DNA of 64,000 bases from Spodoptera frugiperda (GCF_023101765.2 NC_064220.1:5642001-5706000); one strand, 5' to 3'. Shown: positions 1 through 10,324, counted from the first letter of the stretch. The notes: a model not told the origin generated them from the letters alone. Made by a program: numbers and translations.

Positions 1-33
1 TAAATAGTTTTTTATTGAACTACGTTTAATAAA

Positions 34-202
34 AACCGACTTCCTATCTATCTCTACCTTAAACCTACCTCTAAATGTAACAAATACTTTTCTGAAAACC
101 GCATCGTAAAACGGTCCAGCTAATCGCGAGAAAATCGCGGTCAAACATACATACATACGATTTAATCTGCGAGCGAAAATCTCATTTAATTTGAAGTCGG
201 TT
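34..202. mobile_element. Short TIR element (MITE-like)
   Basis: The segment opens with AACCGACTTC (34-43) and closes with its reverse complement GAAGTCGGTT (193-202), so it has 10-bp terminal inverted repeats around about 150 bp of non-coding DNA. No clear target-site duplication is visible. A non-autonomous DNA element is the simplest reading; superfamily unknown. Confidence 0.5.
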
Positions 203-680
203 AAAAAAAAAGTTTCATTGATGGAACACACAAGAGCGTCTAAAATGTTGCGCACCTTAAACCGCCGTGTGTATCAAGACGCACTCGATAAAAGTGCGAA
301 GTGAATGGAATCGCAACTTGTACGAGTATGCCTTTGGACTAGTTTGTAACTTAGTTACCAATGCTTCCTCATTTACAAATTTCCAAGCAGTTCCCTCTTC
401 CTATTTAATTATACATGGTCTGAATAGAATCGACCCTTACTCTCAGTTGGTTCTTGGGTATAATACAAGTGAGTAGTATATGGTTTGCTGAATGTTGCTC
501 AGATTAATTAATTCTTAGTTTAGTACAGGGGTTTCATGTACGCGAAAATCTCATGAATGATTGAAATTTTCTGTAATAACCTTCGATATTTGCTTAAGAT
601 TATTTTTTGTTATAAAATGAATAAGTACATATAACAATACACTATACTCAAAAAAGCAATGTCTTACAACAACAACAACA
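203..680. other. No gene recognised
   Basis: AT-rich sequence with only short, low-complexity reading frames. A 69-codon frame at 267-476 has no recognisable domain and is not called. Confidence 0.6.
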
Positions 681-880
681 TCACGCTTTTTATCTCCGAC
701 AGGGTAGGTAGAGGTGCACATTATGGCACTGTACAATGTACACCCATTTTTCACCATTTGTGTTATAAGTCCCATGTAATAGGTGGTGAGCCCATTGCCA
801 TATACTGGGCACAATTCCAGACTCCGTACTACTATTGAAAAAAAATCGAAAAACCGAAAGATGCCCAGTAATAATAGTAG
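681..880 (-). mobile_element. SINE-A copy, lacking tRNA head
   Basis: SINE-A is a tRNA-headed family seen over a dozen times here. A complete copy has a head starting TGCCTCGTTGGTCGAG with a B box GGTTCGATTCC, a body containing TTTTTCGGTTTTTCGAAAA and GGAGTCTGGAATTGTG, and a 3' end with the CCCCTTCGGGG hairpin followed by ATAAAAGGCGTGACG. This copy reads on the minus strand from a diverged 3' end at 681 to the body near 880, and lacks the tRNA-like head. A typical 5' truncation. Confidence 0.8.
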
Positions 881-1351
881 AATTAACTCAGCTACTAATT
901 TAATCCTGTACCACTTACTGATATTTGTTTTGTACCGGGTTCACAATATCACAAAAAGAACTTAAATTACAAAAACACTATTAAATCTAAACTGAAACCA
1001 ATTCTGAGAAACCGAGAATTCATAATACCGAACGCTCAGTTTCCTGTTTCTTCTCAAATGTAAAGAATACCATGTCAACAGGCGTCTGAAAAAATATCCA
1101 CATTTCAGGGAGGCTTTCCGAAGGCGGTATTTTCCCAGCCATGGACCATTTAACAGCAGGTACGGTGGGCATAAATGGCGCCGGCTTAGGGTTGCTATAT
1201 CGAACACGTGTAATGTACGAAATATTGTAATTTGTAAGGATGGAACTGTAGACGCGTATTAAGATTTTATTTTAGGGTTATGTCGAAGATTCTCTGTTCT
1301 TAGTTGTTGCATGGAGTTTTTAATCAATTGAGTGTCTGATAATTAATTTAG
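881..1351. other. No gene recognised
   Basis: No domain, repeat match within the window or RNA gene was recognised. The minus-strand frame at 962-1207 shows no family motif. Confidence 0.55.
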
Positions 1352-1640
1352 GTTTTTTTTTTATTTTTTTATTCGATAGAAACTAATGCTTGACTACAAT
1401 CCCACCTGATGGTAAGTAGTGATGTAATCGTTGATGGTGAGGCGCACTAGTTTCTTAAGAGCCTATTCACTCTAGACTTGAAGACACTCACATTGTAATC
1501 CGATGGAAAAACCGCAGTAGGCAGATTGTTCCAGTCCTTCGATGTACGCGGAATAAATGACGAAGCGAAACGCTTAGTCCGAACCGTAGAAGTTTCGACA
1601 ACGTAAGGATGGATACCCGGTACTAATTGTGGTTCATTGG
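1352..1640 (-). mobile_element. LINE-T 3' end with ORF2 C-terminal remnant
   Basis: Read on the minus strand this ends in a poly-A-like run (T-run at 1353-1369). It encodes a decayed C-terminal tail whose order of residues, RTKRFASS, WNNLP, VFPSDYN, VFKSRVNRLL, matches the frame at 18134-18469. Those motifs belong to the C-terminus of non-LTR retrotransposon polymerase proteins. The reading frame stops near 1447. Only the last 60 or so codons and the short 3' UTR survive. Confidence 0.65.
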
Positions 1641-1895
1641 GGGAGGCTTATGTTCAGCGGTGGACGTTTTAAGGCTGATATTATGATGTTGGTGATGCTT
1701 GTGGTGTATCTCTACTTACGCTTTTGGTTATAATGTACTGTTTACTTAAACATCATTATTCTTCTTCTTCTTCAGCCATGATCTTCTCACTGCCGTGCAA
1801 AGGCCCTCCTTTCCTTCCACTGCCCTCTGTGTAAAGCTTTTTACGGCATTTTAGTTCTAAGTTTTTAAACTGACATGTTCACTGATACTAACATT
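1641..1895. other. No gene recognised; CT-rich patch
   Basis: Includes a short CTT microsatellite-like stretch near 1758-1772 and sequence resembling degraded retroelement DNA. Nothing more specific is supported. Confidence 0.4.
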
Positions 1896-2025
1896 AGACG
1901 GGATATTTACCATGTTTATTTAAGTCATGATTACGGAAAAACTCACCTACGGATCATGGCATTTGCAACAGTGCCAAAACATCGGAAGCTTATGGACTTA
2001 AATAAACATGGTAAATATCCCGTCT
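1896..2025. repeat. Foldback repeat, 31-bp perfect arms
   Basis: Arms at 1896-1926 and 1995-2025 are perfect inverted complements (arm core GACGGGATATTTACCATG) separated by 68 nt. The fold is a strong hairpin in either strand. The size and shape suit a foldback MITE; no coding role is supported. Confidence 0.75.
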
Positions 2026-2700
2026 TTTTCAGTTATAAGCTTCAACATTACCAAAAATAAACACTGGATAGGAGACAAATGGTGTTTCTTTATCTTTGAC
2101 TAGAGGTAGTGGTCCCTTGATCTTGATTGGTAGATGTAGGCTCTAACAAGCCTCCATTTTTTTTTTTTGAGTTAAATTTTCGACTTTTTGATTTAATATA
2201 AAATCTCGAAAATCCTATGTCAAATTTGACTCACTTTATAACAAGGACTTTAGGACAAGATTAATTTTATAACACAAACATAACATTTTGATTTATTTTG
2301 GAGTTTATTTATTTCTGTATGTAAAATATATATTTAATGAGCCTTCTGGTCTGATGTGGGAAGGGGCAATAAAATGTTTACCGCTAACAAATTGTTAATT
2401 TCACGATGATTGATTGGAAGCATGCAAAAGCAGCACTTTAGGGCCCGTTTCAAACAATCGTTTATTATGACTTGCACAAATTAAACACTCTTGGTTCACG
2501 CGCATTGCGGTACGGTGAAGTGTTTCTTAACTAGGTACCAATAACTAAAAGGAACCGAAAAGGAAATTCTTAACACCGAATTTGTTTATTCTAATAATAT
2601 AACGATCCACCCGCGTGTACTGGAAAGTGAGCCTTTTGATGTAATACATTGATCATAATTTCGGACTCCGTGTTATTGCACAGATGTTTTTCTAAAACTA
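2026..2700. other. No gene recognised
   Basis: AT-rich DNA with a T-run near 2157-2169. No coding or RNA gene signal was seen. Confidence 0.55.
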
Positions 2701-2892
2701 CTACCTCGTTGGTCGAGTGATCGCAAGCGCGATTTTTGAACAAGGGGAACTGGGGTTCGATTCCGGGTCGAGCAAAATATTGCTGGGATATTTTCAGTTT
2801 TTCGAAAATTTCTCAGCAATAGCATGGAGTTTGGAATTGTGCCCAGTATATGGCAATAGGCTCACCCCCTATTACTTTGGACTTGTAATTTT
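2701..2892 (+). mobile_element. SINE-A copy, 3'-shortened
   Basis: Plus-strand copy beginning CTCGTTGGTCGAGTGATCGC with a B-box match GGGTTCGATTCC at about 2754. The body is recognisable to about 2890, after which the hairpin 3' end is missing. Several substitutions show it is old. Confidence 0.8.
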
Positions 2893-3023
2893 ATTTATTC
2901 CGTCAGAAATCGAACACTCGACCACTGAATTCGGACATTTACAAACAAAACCGAATTCAAAATTGTGTTTCAACATCGTGGCTATATAAACAAACGATGC
3001 AGTAAAATAACATTAAGTAGGTA

Positions 3024-3036
3024 GCCCTACAAACGT
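3024..3036 (+). repeat. Target-site duplication (left)
   Basis: GCCCTACAAACGT at 3024-3036 is repeated exactly at 4691-4703, directly after the poly-A tail of the R1-clade LINE between them. This fixes the element limits at 3037 and 4690. Confidence 0.9.
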
Positions 3037-4690
3037 TCGAGGCTTATCTGACGGACAGATCCGTCATCTACCCCGGTCACCGAGGTGAGTGGAACCGGCG
3101 AGAGATGTCGCGCGGTGTTCCACAGGGATCGGTCCTGGGACCGCTCCTGTGGAACATAGGCTACGACTGGGTGCTGCGCACCGACCTCCCGAGCGGCGTC
3201 AGCGTGGTTTGCTACGCTGACGATACGCTAGTACTAGCACACGGGAGGTCGCACCAGGTGGCGGCCGACTTGATGACGAGAGCGGCTGCGATAGTCGTTG
3301 CAAGGATCCGGCAGCTGGGACTTGAGGTGGCACTTCATAAGTCCGAGGCCATGTGTTTTTATGGCCGCGGGAATGCGCCACCTCCGGGTGGGTTCCAGAT
3401 CATGGCAGGAGGGGTTTCCATCGGCATCGAGGTGACGATGAAGTACCTGGGACTCGTCCTCGACAGTCGGTGGAAATTCGAGGAACATTTCCGACGTTTG
3501 GCTCCCAAGTTGGAACGAACGGGGGCTGCTCTAAAGCGGCTCCTACCCAACCTCGGGGGACCAAACGCCTCCTGCCGGAGGTTGTACGCGGGGATTGTGC
3601 GGTCCATGGCCCTCTATGGGGCCCCGGTGTGGGCACCAAATTTAAGGCGACGACCAGCTCGCGCGCTGGTTTCATCCCAGAGGGTCATGGCCATTCGGTT
3701 GATCCGTGGGTACCGCACGATCTCCGGGGAGGCGGCTAACCTCCTTGCCGGATTACCGCCGTGGGATCTGGAGGCGAAAGTGCTCGCGGACGTATATAGG
3801 TTACGTGCGGAGGCGCATCGCCGGGGCGAAACTCCGCTGCCGCGTCAGATCAGTGCGTGGCGGGATGAGCTCCGGCGGGATCTCATGGCGGAATGGAAGC
3901 AACGACTGTCGCAACCGAGGGTTGGGCTCGCTGTTATAGCAGCGGTAAGTCCCCTCTTTGAGGAGTGGCTAGAGAGGCGTCACGGCGTCCTCACCTACCG
4001 CCTGACGCAGGTGCTTACCGGACACGGAAGTTTCGGTAGGTACCTGTTTCGGATTCGGCGGGAGGAAACGCCCGGGTGTCGGCATTGCGTGGATCACCCG
4101 GAGGACACGGTGGAGCATACAGTAGCGGTGTGCCCTGCATGGGCTGAGCACCGCCGTGTCCTCAGGGATGTGATCAGCGACGGTGACCTCTCGCGTCCGG
4201 CTTTGGTTCAGGCCATGGTGCGGAGCGAGGGGGAATGGGACGCCGTCTCCTCCTTCTGCGAAGCAGTCATGCTAGCTAAGGAGGAGGCGGAGCGCGTGAG
4301 GGAACGATCCTCCTCACGCCCCAGCCGCCGCAGAAGACACTCCGGGCGTCGGGGATCGCGTGACGATCTCCGGCCACCGTAAGTGCGGGTCTGCGGACGG
4401 CGAGTAAGGGTAGCTCGCCGCCCGACCACAACCAGACCCGTGCGTACGGCGCGTCGCGTTCCGCGCGCGCCTCAAAGAGCCAGACCACCACAGATGGGGC
4501 CCAGTTGGGCTGATGCCTGATCCGGAGCTGCGGACAACGTAAAAGGTTACCGGGGCTCCGGCTCAAAGCAGGAGAAGGAACGGGGTGGTTTTTAGTCAGT
4601 AAGAGTCTGACACTCCCTCCCGCCTCACCCAAGGCGGGAGAAGTCATTGGATGATTTTCCCCCCTCAAAAAAAAAAAAAAAAAAAAAAAA
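3037..4690 (+). mobile_element. 5'-truncated R1-clade LINE
   Basis: A 1.65-kb copy of the same LINE as 20784-24104, starting within the reverse transcriptase and ending in about 23 A residues. The 3' UTR (4383-4667) carries a perfect 9-bp hairpin, CTCCCGCCT at 4617-4625 with AGGCGGGAG at 4632-4640, about 30 nt before the poly-A. A 13-bp target-site duplication flanks it, as expected for target-primed reverse transcription. It is not inserted in rDNA: no 28S sequence is adjacent. Confidence 0.92.
3105..4382 (+). CDS. R1-clade ORF2 C-terminal half (RT and zinc region)
   Basis: Reverse transcriptase/polyprotein of a non-LTR retrotransposon. The frame is open from 3039, the 5' junction, so the Met at 3105 is merely internal and the copy has no start of its own. 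Visible motifs: SRGVPQGSVLGPLLW (RT motif B, residues 2-16), CYADDTLVLAHG (motif C with catalytic DD, about 36-47), and a C-terminal Cys/His cluster CRHC...H...C near residues 325-345, typical of R1-clade proteins. The frame has no stop or frameshift before 4382, so the copy is young, but it lacks endonuclease, motif A and ORF1 and cannot move by itself. Confidence 0.9.
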   Translation: MSRGVPQGSVLGPLLWNIGYDWVLRTDLPSGVSVVCYADDTLVLAHGRSHQVAADLMTRAAAIVVARIRQLGLEVALHKSEAMCFYGRGNAPPPGGFQIMAGGVSIGIEVTMKYLGLVLDSRWKFEEHFRRLAPKLERTGAALKRLLPNLGGPNASCRRLYAGIVRSMALYGAPVWAPNLRRRPARALVSSQRVMAIRLIRGYRTISGEAANLLAGLPPWDLEAKVLADVYRLRAEAHRRGETPLPRQISAWRDELRRDLMAEWKQRLSQPRVGLAVIAAVSPLFEEWLERRHGVLTYRLTQVLTGHGSFGRYLFRIRREETPGCRHCVDHPEDTVEHTVAVCPAWAEHRRVLRDVISDGDLSRPALVQAMVRSEGEWDAVSSFCEAVMLAKEEAERVRERSSSRPSRRRRHSGRRGSRDDLRPP

Positions 4691-4703
4691 GCCCTACAAA
4701 CGT

Positions 4704-5056
4704 ACCCCATTAAGTAGAATGAACGAATTTTATATATGCAGGCACCTTGAGCCGAGCAATCAATATTAAAGGGACCTTTGAGCAGTCTGTCGACACGCAA
4801 TTGTGTTTTGGAGAATTGAACTTGTGAAAAATGAACTGCGCTATGTAAAAGGTACCTTGAAACGTTCAAGAATAGAGTTTACTTCGCTTTAAAAGGCCAG
4901 CAATGTGCTAGTGAATCCTGAGGTGTTGTGGATGTCCATGGGCGGTACTGATCGCTGCCCACCAAGTGATTTATTTGCTCATATCAACAGCTCATGGCAC
5001 TGCCACCACTGCTGGACTGTATATAGGGCTCATCTTGGGTTGAAGACAGCTGGTAA
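4704..5056. other. No gene recognised
   Basis: Sequence after the right target-site duplication. No family was identified; the frame at 4905-5159 runs into a GA microsatellite and has no domain. Confidence 0.5.
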
Positions 5057-5096
5057 AAAGAGAGAGAGAGAGAGAAAGAGAAAGAGAGAGAGAGAA
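5057..5096 (+). repeat. GA-rich microsatellite
   Basis: Imperfect (GA)n with AAAG interruptions. Simple repeat, possibly polymorphic. Confidence 0.9.
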
Positions 5097-5487
5097 TGCT
5101 GCTCGGTATTAGTTAAGAATGTCGGTACTTTCTTAGTCTATACCCGCGGGAAGAGCTGAGATGGTGGCAAATGTATTCTATCCTACCGTCACCATCCCTG
5201 ATTGCTCGTTTGTCCCACATTCTGTAATAGTACTTAATATATACTTGTATGTTTCGTGAAGCCTCTAAAATAACGTGGATTAATGTTATTTGGAGGTATT
5301 AGGGCAAACAGCTGAGCTAGTGATCCGATACACAATCCAAGGCGTCGTTAATTTAACATCACACCTTTATAAGTAGAACACGTATATATGTATAGGTATT
5401 TAGGATTGGTCCGTGGTTGCACGCTTGGGTCGAGCAAACAACTACATATTTAGATTTCGCATTTTTTGAGAAAGTGTCAGTTGCATT
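5097..5487. other. No gene recognised; short dispersed repeat
   Basis: About 5140-5200 (GCGGGAAGAGCTGAGATGGT and the following CAAATGTATTCTAT) resembles sequence near 16440-16490 and 52225-52265, so a dispersed repeat fragment is likely. The rest is unassigned. Confidence 0.4.
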
Positions 5488-5704
5488 TTTTAAGGAAGGA
5501 AAATCATCCAATGACTTCTCCCGCCTTGGGCGAGGCGAAAGGGAGTGTCAGACTCTTACTGACTAAAAACCACCCCGTTCGTACTCCTGTCCTTCAAGCC
5601 GGTGCCCCGGCAAACCTTTTAGGTAGTCCAGAGCTCCGGATCAGGTATCAGCCCTACTGGGCCCATCTGTGGTGGTTTGATGGTTCTTTGAGGCGCGGTC
5701 GGTA
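5488..5704 (-). mobile_element. R1-clade LINE 3' UTR fragment
   Basis: Minus-strand copy of the R1-clade 3' UTR from just before the poly-A (T-rich start at 5488) up to the segment after the ORF2 stop. It keeps the 3' hairpin, with G-T pairs replacing some Watson-Crick pairs. An extreme 5' truncation with no coding sequence. Confidence 0.8.
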
Positions 5705-6257
5705 ATAGCATGGAGTCAGGAATTGTGATTGCTATCTGGCAATAGGATTATCCTCTATATCATGGGGATCTTTGTAGAATTCTGTAACTGTTAAAGTAAT
5801 ATGTGATTTTATGTATGTATATTTTAATGTAATAATGTAATTATCTCAAAAATATGAATCAAAAGACGCATTATTGCGTATAAGTGTTTCAAGTAAATTA
5901 AAATTAATGATTGTTTAGAAAGAAAGCACTCTAAAGGGTAATTTCTTATTAGATATTCTAAAGTGTTGGAAATTCTCGATAGAAATATTAAAATTTCGTG
6001 TCTGATTTTCAGTTTTGGTGTCAATGTACGTAGGTACAATTTACGTTGTACGATTTGGCTCTAATGGAACAACTAGATTTTTAACTCTTGAAATATTAAT
6101 AATGTTAAGTGATGTCCAAGAGTAACTCTTAATTTTATACATACACAACCTCACGCCTGTGTCTCAAGGGCAGAGACAGAGACAATGAAACGCCAATTGC
6201 TACGAATCTTACATACTTCTTTTGCTTCATCAACTTTTAATTTTATATTATTTAATA
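5705..6257. other. No gene; dispersed repeat near the end
   Basis: About 6140-6240 (AACCTCACGCCTGTGTCTCA ... GCCAATTGCTACGAATCTTA) matches 51104-51200 directly and 14690-14755 in reverse, so it is a dispersed repeat. The minus frame at 5824-6039 has no recognisable domain. Confidence 0.5.
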
Positions 6258-6356
6258 GTGTTAGATGTCTTCAAGTCTCGGGTGAATAGGGCACGCGTGC
6301 ACCTTCGGAGGCCACGTCATCGCTTACCATCAGATCAGATAGTGGCCATATACCAA
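6258..6356 (+). mobile_element. LINE-T terminal remnant
   Basis: Encodes a short stretch equivalent to DVFKSRVNR of the LINE-T C-terminus, followed by the family 3' UTR (CATCGCTTACCATCAG and GATAGTGGCC). Only about 100 bp survive. Confidence 0.6.
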
Positions 6357-6411
6357 CGCATTACAGTAAATGAGAAGACGGATATCTGTGGCGGTAATTC
6401 AGGCGGCGGCG

Positions 6412-6652
6412 GTTAGTTACGGACACCAGAAACATCAGAGGCGTTACAAGTGCGTTACTGGTATTTTGGGGATTGGGTATTTAAGGTTTGTTGGGAAATC
6501 GGGTATTGGAGAGATTGGGAAGGGATTAACCTTACTCACACAACGAAACACAACGCAAGCGTTATTTCACGTCGGTTTTCTATGAGACCGTGTTATAACT
6601 CCAGTCGAGCCGGCCCATTCGTGTCGAAGCATGGCTCTCCCACACTTAAATG
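6412..6652 (+). mobile_element. Repeat P copy
   Basis: Repeat P is a 250-300 bp non-coding dispersed family. Marks: CACCAGAGGCGTTACAAGTG at the left, the palindromic AACGCAAGCGTT in the middle, and GCATGGCTCTCCCACACTTA at the right. Small frames inside it (6370-6585, 6450-6656) recur only because the repeat recurs. Transposon type is not certain. Confidence 0.7.
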
Positions 6653-6688
6653 TTAATAACAGCAACTTCACTTCAACTTCACTTCAAA

Positions 6689-6764
6689 GGGTGTACATTG
6701 TATAGCGGCATTACGTGTCGTAATGTGAGCCTCTGCCTACCCCTTCGGGGATAAAAGGCGTGAC
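6689..6764 (+). mobile_element. SINE-A 3' end fragment
   Basis: Begins GGTGTACATTGTATAGCGGC and ends with the family hairpin CCCCTTCGGGG and ATAAAAGGCGTGACG. About 75 bp of the 3' end only. Confidence 0.8.
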
Positions 6765-7116
6765 GATACGACGACGATGACGATTCACTTCAAAGGTCCT
6801 CATTGAATTCATAATATTATGTAGTTAAAATTAAAGAAACAATATAAAAATGATTTACATAATATTAATAAACAGGGGTAATAACCGGGTACCTATTGTC
6901 GTGACCCCATACTATTAGTGGCACGAACTTCCTCGACGCAGTTTACCTACTTACAAAGCGTTAATGAGTTCTACCTAATGCAAAAGGTAAATTTTTGTTC
7001 CGTTATCTAAATGGGGAACGGGGGAAGTTGTTTTAGGATTAATAATTTGGCCACACACGGAATGTGTTTATAAAAGGGGTGTTTGTATAATTTAAACTGT
7101 ATAGTTTCAAGATTCT
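6765..7116. other. No gene recognised
   Basis: AT-rich sequence with no motif match within the window. Confidence 0.5.
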
Positions 7117-7310
7117 GATTGCCCTGTTGGCGCTGTCGCTGGGCAACCGGTTGCCGTGCAATTTGTAGCGGCTTCGATTCTCCCACGGCCCAACTCGTTG
7201 TGTGTTCCAAAGATAGTTGTTTCGGGTCTGGGTGTGATGTGTAAGTGAAATGATGTGTTTATAAACGCACCCACGACATAGGACAAAATTCTAGCGTAAA
7301 CATTTTTTTT
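7117..7310 (+). mobile_element. SINE-B copy, near complete
   Basis: SINE-B has a tRNA-like head (GGCGCTGTCGCTGGGCAACC, then a diverged B box GGCTTCGATTCTCCC), a body with GTTGTTTCGGGTCTGGGTGT, and a tail with AACGCACCCACGACATAGGA running into a T/A-rich end. This copy includes head, body and tail. Confidence 0.7.
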
Positions 7311-8040
7311 AAAGTGTCCTTTTATAAAAAATCATAAGGCTTTTCTTCTGGCATATAGCACCAGTACATTCACTAGTTATATATGCGTCCCATGTTATAT
7401 GTGACGAGCCTTTTACCAGAAAAACTTAATCTTAGAACCGAAACCTCACTTTCAACAGCCGTGCTTACAAGTAACGCAACCAAATCGGCACATTTAGGGT
7501 AAATGCACCAATTCCAGCCAAGCAATTCGCACGGCCATTCGCCACGGACCTAATTTCGTAGCCAGTGTATAAATATAACGTACTCCTACCCTATATTTTC
7601 AATTTATTCTTGACGGAAGTTATAAAAGGCTGCTAATTACGTCATGGTGTTGATTTACTGTTCGCAAGCGTGCAAACTGCTTATTAGTGATACTTCGAAT
7701 GTAAACCGTATGTGTATGTGTATATGGTGTATATTTGTGTTGATTGGGCAACTAGTCGAAGTTTTGATACGTTGTTGGGGAAGTTAGACAAAAAAAAATT
7801 GAAATAGTAAACTTGTCCATAATTTTCTTAGGTCAATAATTTAAATAGATAATAGTAGCTGTAATATGTTTGTGTTCCAATAAATTCTTTACTCATAAAC
7901 CTGGCCTCCACATGTCAACCAAAAATACAATAAATATATAGATTGTATGCTACGGCGATGTATAATAAATGGTCACAGATTGCAGCGTGAGAATATTGAA
8001 ATTGTAGAAAGTAGTATTGTAAGTATTGAAATTGTATAGA
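7311..8040. other. No gene recognised
   Basis: No coding signal or repeat family recognised over about 730 bp. Confidence 0.5.
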
Positions 8041-8185
8041 GAGGCTTTAATTGTTTACTATTATTATTATTTTTTTATAGTTTATTTTTTATGTGTATTT
8101 GTTTTGTATGTTCCATTTTTTTTTCTTGTAAAATATGGAGTGTAAATTCTGAAATAAAGATTTATTTATTTATTATTTATATATT
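8041..8185 (+). mobile_element. Possible LINE 3' end
   Basis: T-rich 3' UTR-like sequence ending GAAATAAAGATTTATTTATT, with an AATAAA signal and a short tandem TTTA tail. Resembles the end of a LINE or polyadenylated RNA; no coding part is present, so the origin is uncertain. Confidence 0.3.
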
Positions 8186-8678
8186 AAACACGGCGTTCGA
8201 GTAAAAATACCTACGCGCTACGTGCTACTATAGTAACCTTTGAAATAACTATATACAAAGAAATCAGCAACAAAGCAGTTGCGTGTTAAGCGAAAACAAC
8301 TATAAATTAATGTATAATCAGTTTTTCCTAACAATAAACTGAACTATTTACGTTATAACTAGTTATAACCGTTATTTTGGTATTCAAAACGTTGCTAGTA
8401 ATATTTGTATGGAAGTTATAAGGCCGTGGACGCACTAACGGATTTTTTCTGCTAGTTATCAGTGTGTCCTAAACCGCGCGACCAACCCAGGCTTTGTGTG
8501 AGCCTCTGCGATTATAAACCGTGAAACCGCGCACGATATTTTTAAACATAAGACCACTAAGTTCTGTATGAATTATAATTCTTCAAGGCTCAATCTTCAA
8601 AATTGTCGATTGTTTACCATCAGGTGATACTCGCTCATTTGCCGCCATACACCATAAAAAAACAACTAACTAACTATC
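8186..8678. other. No gene recognised
   Basis: Includes a short LINE-T-like patch near 8610-8640 (ATTGTTTACCATCAGGTGA). Otherwise unassigned. Confidence 0.45.
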
Positions 8679-8933
8679 GTCATGCCTTTTATCCCCGAAG
8701 GGGTAGGCAGAGGTGCACATTATAGCACTGTACAAGTGTACAATGTACACCCACTTTTCACAATTTATGCTGTAAGTCCCATGTAATAGGGGGTGAGCCT
8801 ATTGCCATATACCGGACACATTTCCAGACTCCGTGTTACTTATAGCCCAGCAACTTTTTGCCCGACCCGGGAATCGAACCCGAGACCCCTTGTCCCGCAG
8901 TCGTACTTACGACCACTCAGCTAACGAGGCAGC
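8679..8933 (-). mobile_element. SINE-A copy, full length
   Basis: Minus-strand copy spanning the 3' hairpin (8690-8712), the body, the B box GGAATCGAACCC as seen on the plus strand near 8868, and the head ending CTAACGAGGCAG at 8932. One of three near-complete copies. Confidence 0.88.
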
Positions 8934-9254
8934 ATAAAAACAGCGTTGTAACACTTCACAGTTAAAAAAATAGTTACAAGAAAAAACCGCAAGCGCGGTT
9001 GCTTGTATCAAGTTTTTTATTTCATAGTGTGACTTGAGCCTAGTATATTTACTGTAGGGCCTTTTTGTACGTATAACATAAATTAGGTTTATTCAATACG
9101 TACGGTAGGTAATTATGGGGTAGGAAATTATATTTTGATAGAGGTTTATTATTTTTGTGGCTACTTTGTGAGCTTGCTACACTAATGACTAAATTACATA
9201 GTTAATGTAGGTAGTGACGGTTAGAATGGTATTTGTGTACTATGTAGGGTAAAA

Positions 9255-9645
9255 CGTCACGCCTTTTATCCTCAAAGGGGTAGGGAGAGGTGCACATTAT
9301 GGCATGTAATGCTGCTTTACAATGCACACACACTTTTATGTACAGTACATTTTATTTTATAGAGTACACTTCATAGAGTGAAGAAAATCACATAAGATAT
9401 AATCTCGAAAGGGTAACCAGGGTTGAAGATATAGAAGTCATTGATTGATTTTCCACCCTCAAAAAAAAAGCATACCTGTTTTTAATAGTTATGTTATGAG
9501 TCCCATATAACATGAGCCTATTGCCATATGCATTGTTAATATTATACCATTGTAACGTTATGTTCTTTCCGGAAATCGAACCTGAGAATTGTTGTTCATT
9601 GTATCCCTCATTGATTTAGTGATCGCAAGTACGATTAACAAGAGG
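9255..9645 (-). mobile_element. SINE-A copy split by an R1-clade tail
   Basis: The 3' hairpin part lies at 9255-9336. The body and head resume at about 9484 and run to about 9640 (GATTTAGTGATCGCAAGTACG on the plus strand). The gap holds an R1-clade 3' end, so the LINE fragment inserted into an older SINE. Confidence 0.65.
9400..9469 (+). mobile_element. R1-clade LINE 3' terminus
   Basis: AGAAGTCATTGATTGATTTT followed by CCACCCTC and nine A residues matches the last 40 nt of the R1-clade LINE. The upstream part is too diverged to align by eye. Confidence 0.6.
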
Positions 9646-9694
9646 TTCATAATATTAAAAAAAACCTAAAGATCTATACTATACAATACAATAA

Positions 9695-9898
9695 TTGACT
9701 GCACGGTTGACGCGGTAGCTGGGCAACCGGCTGCCGTGTAACGTGTAGCGGGTTCAATTTCCACCAAGAAGCAACTCTTCGTGTGATCCACAAATTGTTG
9801 TTTCGGGTCTTGGTGTCATGTATATGTGAATGTTTGTAAGTTTTTAAACGCACATACGATGCAGTAGAAATACTAGTGTGAGGCCACGGTTTTTTTAA
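9695..9898 (+). mobile_element. SINE-B copy, near complete
   Basis: Head GACGCGGTAGCTGGGCAACC, diverged B box, body TTGTTGTTTCGGGTCTTGGT, tail AACGCACATACGATGC and TACTAGTGTGAGG before a T-run. Good match to 7117-7310 along its length. Confidence 0.75.
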
Positions 9899-10159
9899 AT
9901 AGCAGTAAAACGTAACTTCTCTCTTCACCATGACTAAAACTAGTGTCCCTTCATTAATAAAATATAATATGTAAGATAATAGCTTATAAAATGCTCTAAT
10001 TATGTTATTATGACTTGATGAAGTTATTATACTTAGATGGTCAAGTTCGAGCCGGATTTGGGAACTAGACTTCCGATATAATAAATAAGAAGTGACCTTC
10101 GTCTAGTACTGGTAAAGCTACAAGTATATTTAATCTTACATATTACACACAATAATTAA
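9899..10159. other. No gene recognised
   Basis: AT-rich, unassigned. Confidence 0.5.
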
Positions 10160-10235
10160 TGCAGTCCCGATGACGCGGGAATCGAACCTACAATACGAAT
10201 AACAGCCGGCTGCTACGTACTGCGCCAACATACCA
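10160..10235 (-). mobile_element. tRNA-like SINE head fragment
   Basis: On the minus strand GGCGCAGTACGTAGCAGCCG precedes a B box GGTTCGATTCCCGC. The head resembles SINE-B. No cloverleaf or anticodon arm is convincing, so this is not called a tRNA gene. Confidence 0.5.
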
Positions 10236-10324
10236 TAAAATTCCCATGAAATCGTGAAAAAAGCTATGTACTATATACATATATTTCGTATATATGGATG
10301 ATATTTGGTACAGTGGTAGATTAT

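Noticed and set aside
3037..4690. R1 insertion in 28S rDNA
   Set aside because: No rRNA sequence flanks any copy; the duplications are unrelated to one another.
4276..4869. 197-codon minus-strand frame
   Set aside because: Runs over the LINE 3' UTR and through its poly-A tract (reads as poly-Phe), so it is an artefact.
5057..5096. GAGA-type regulatory element
   Set aside because: Simple GA microsatellite with no promoter or gene nearby.
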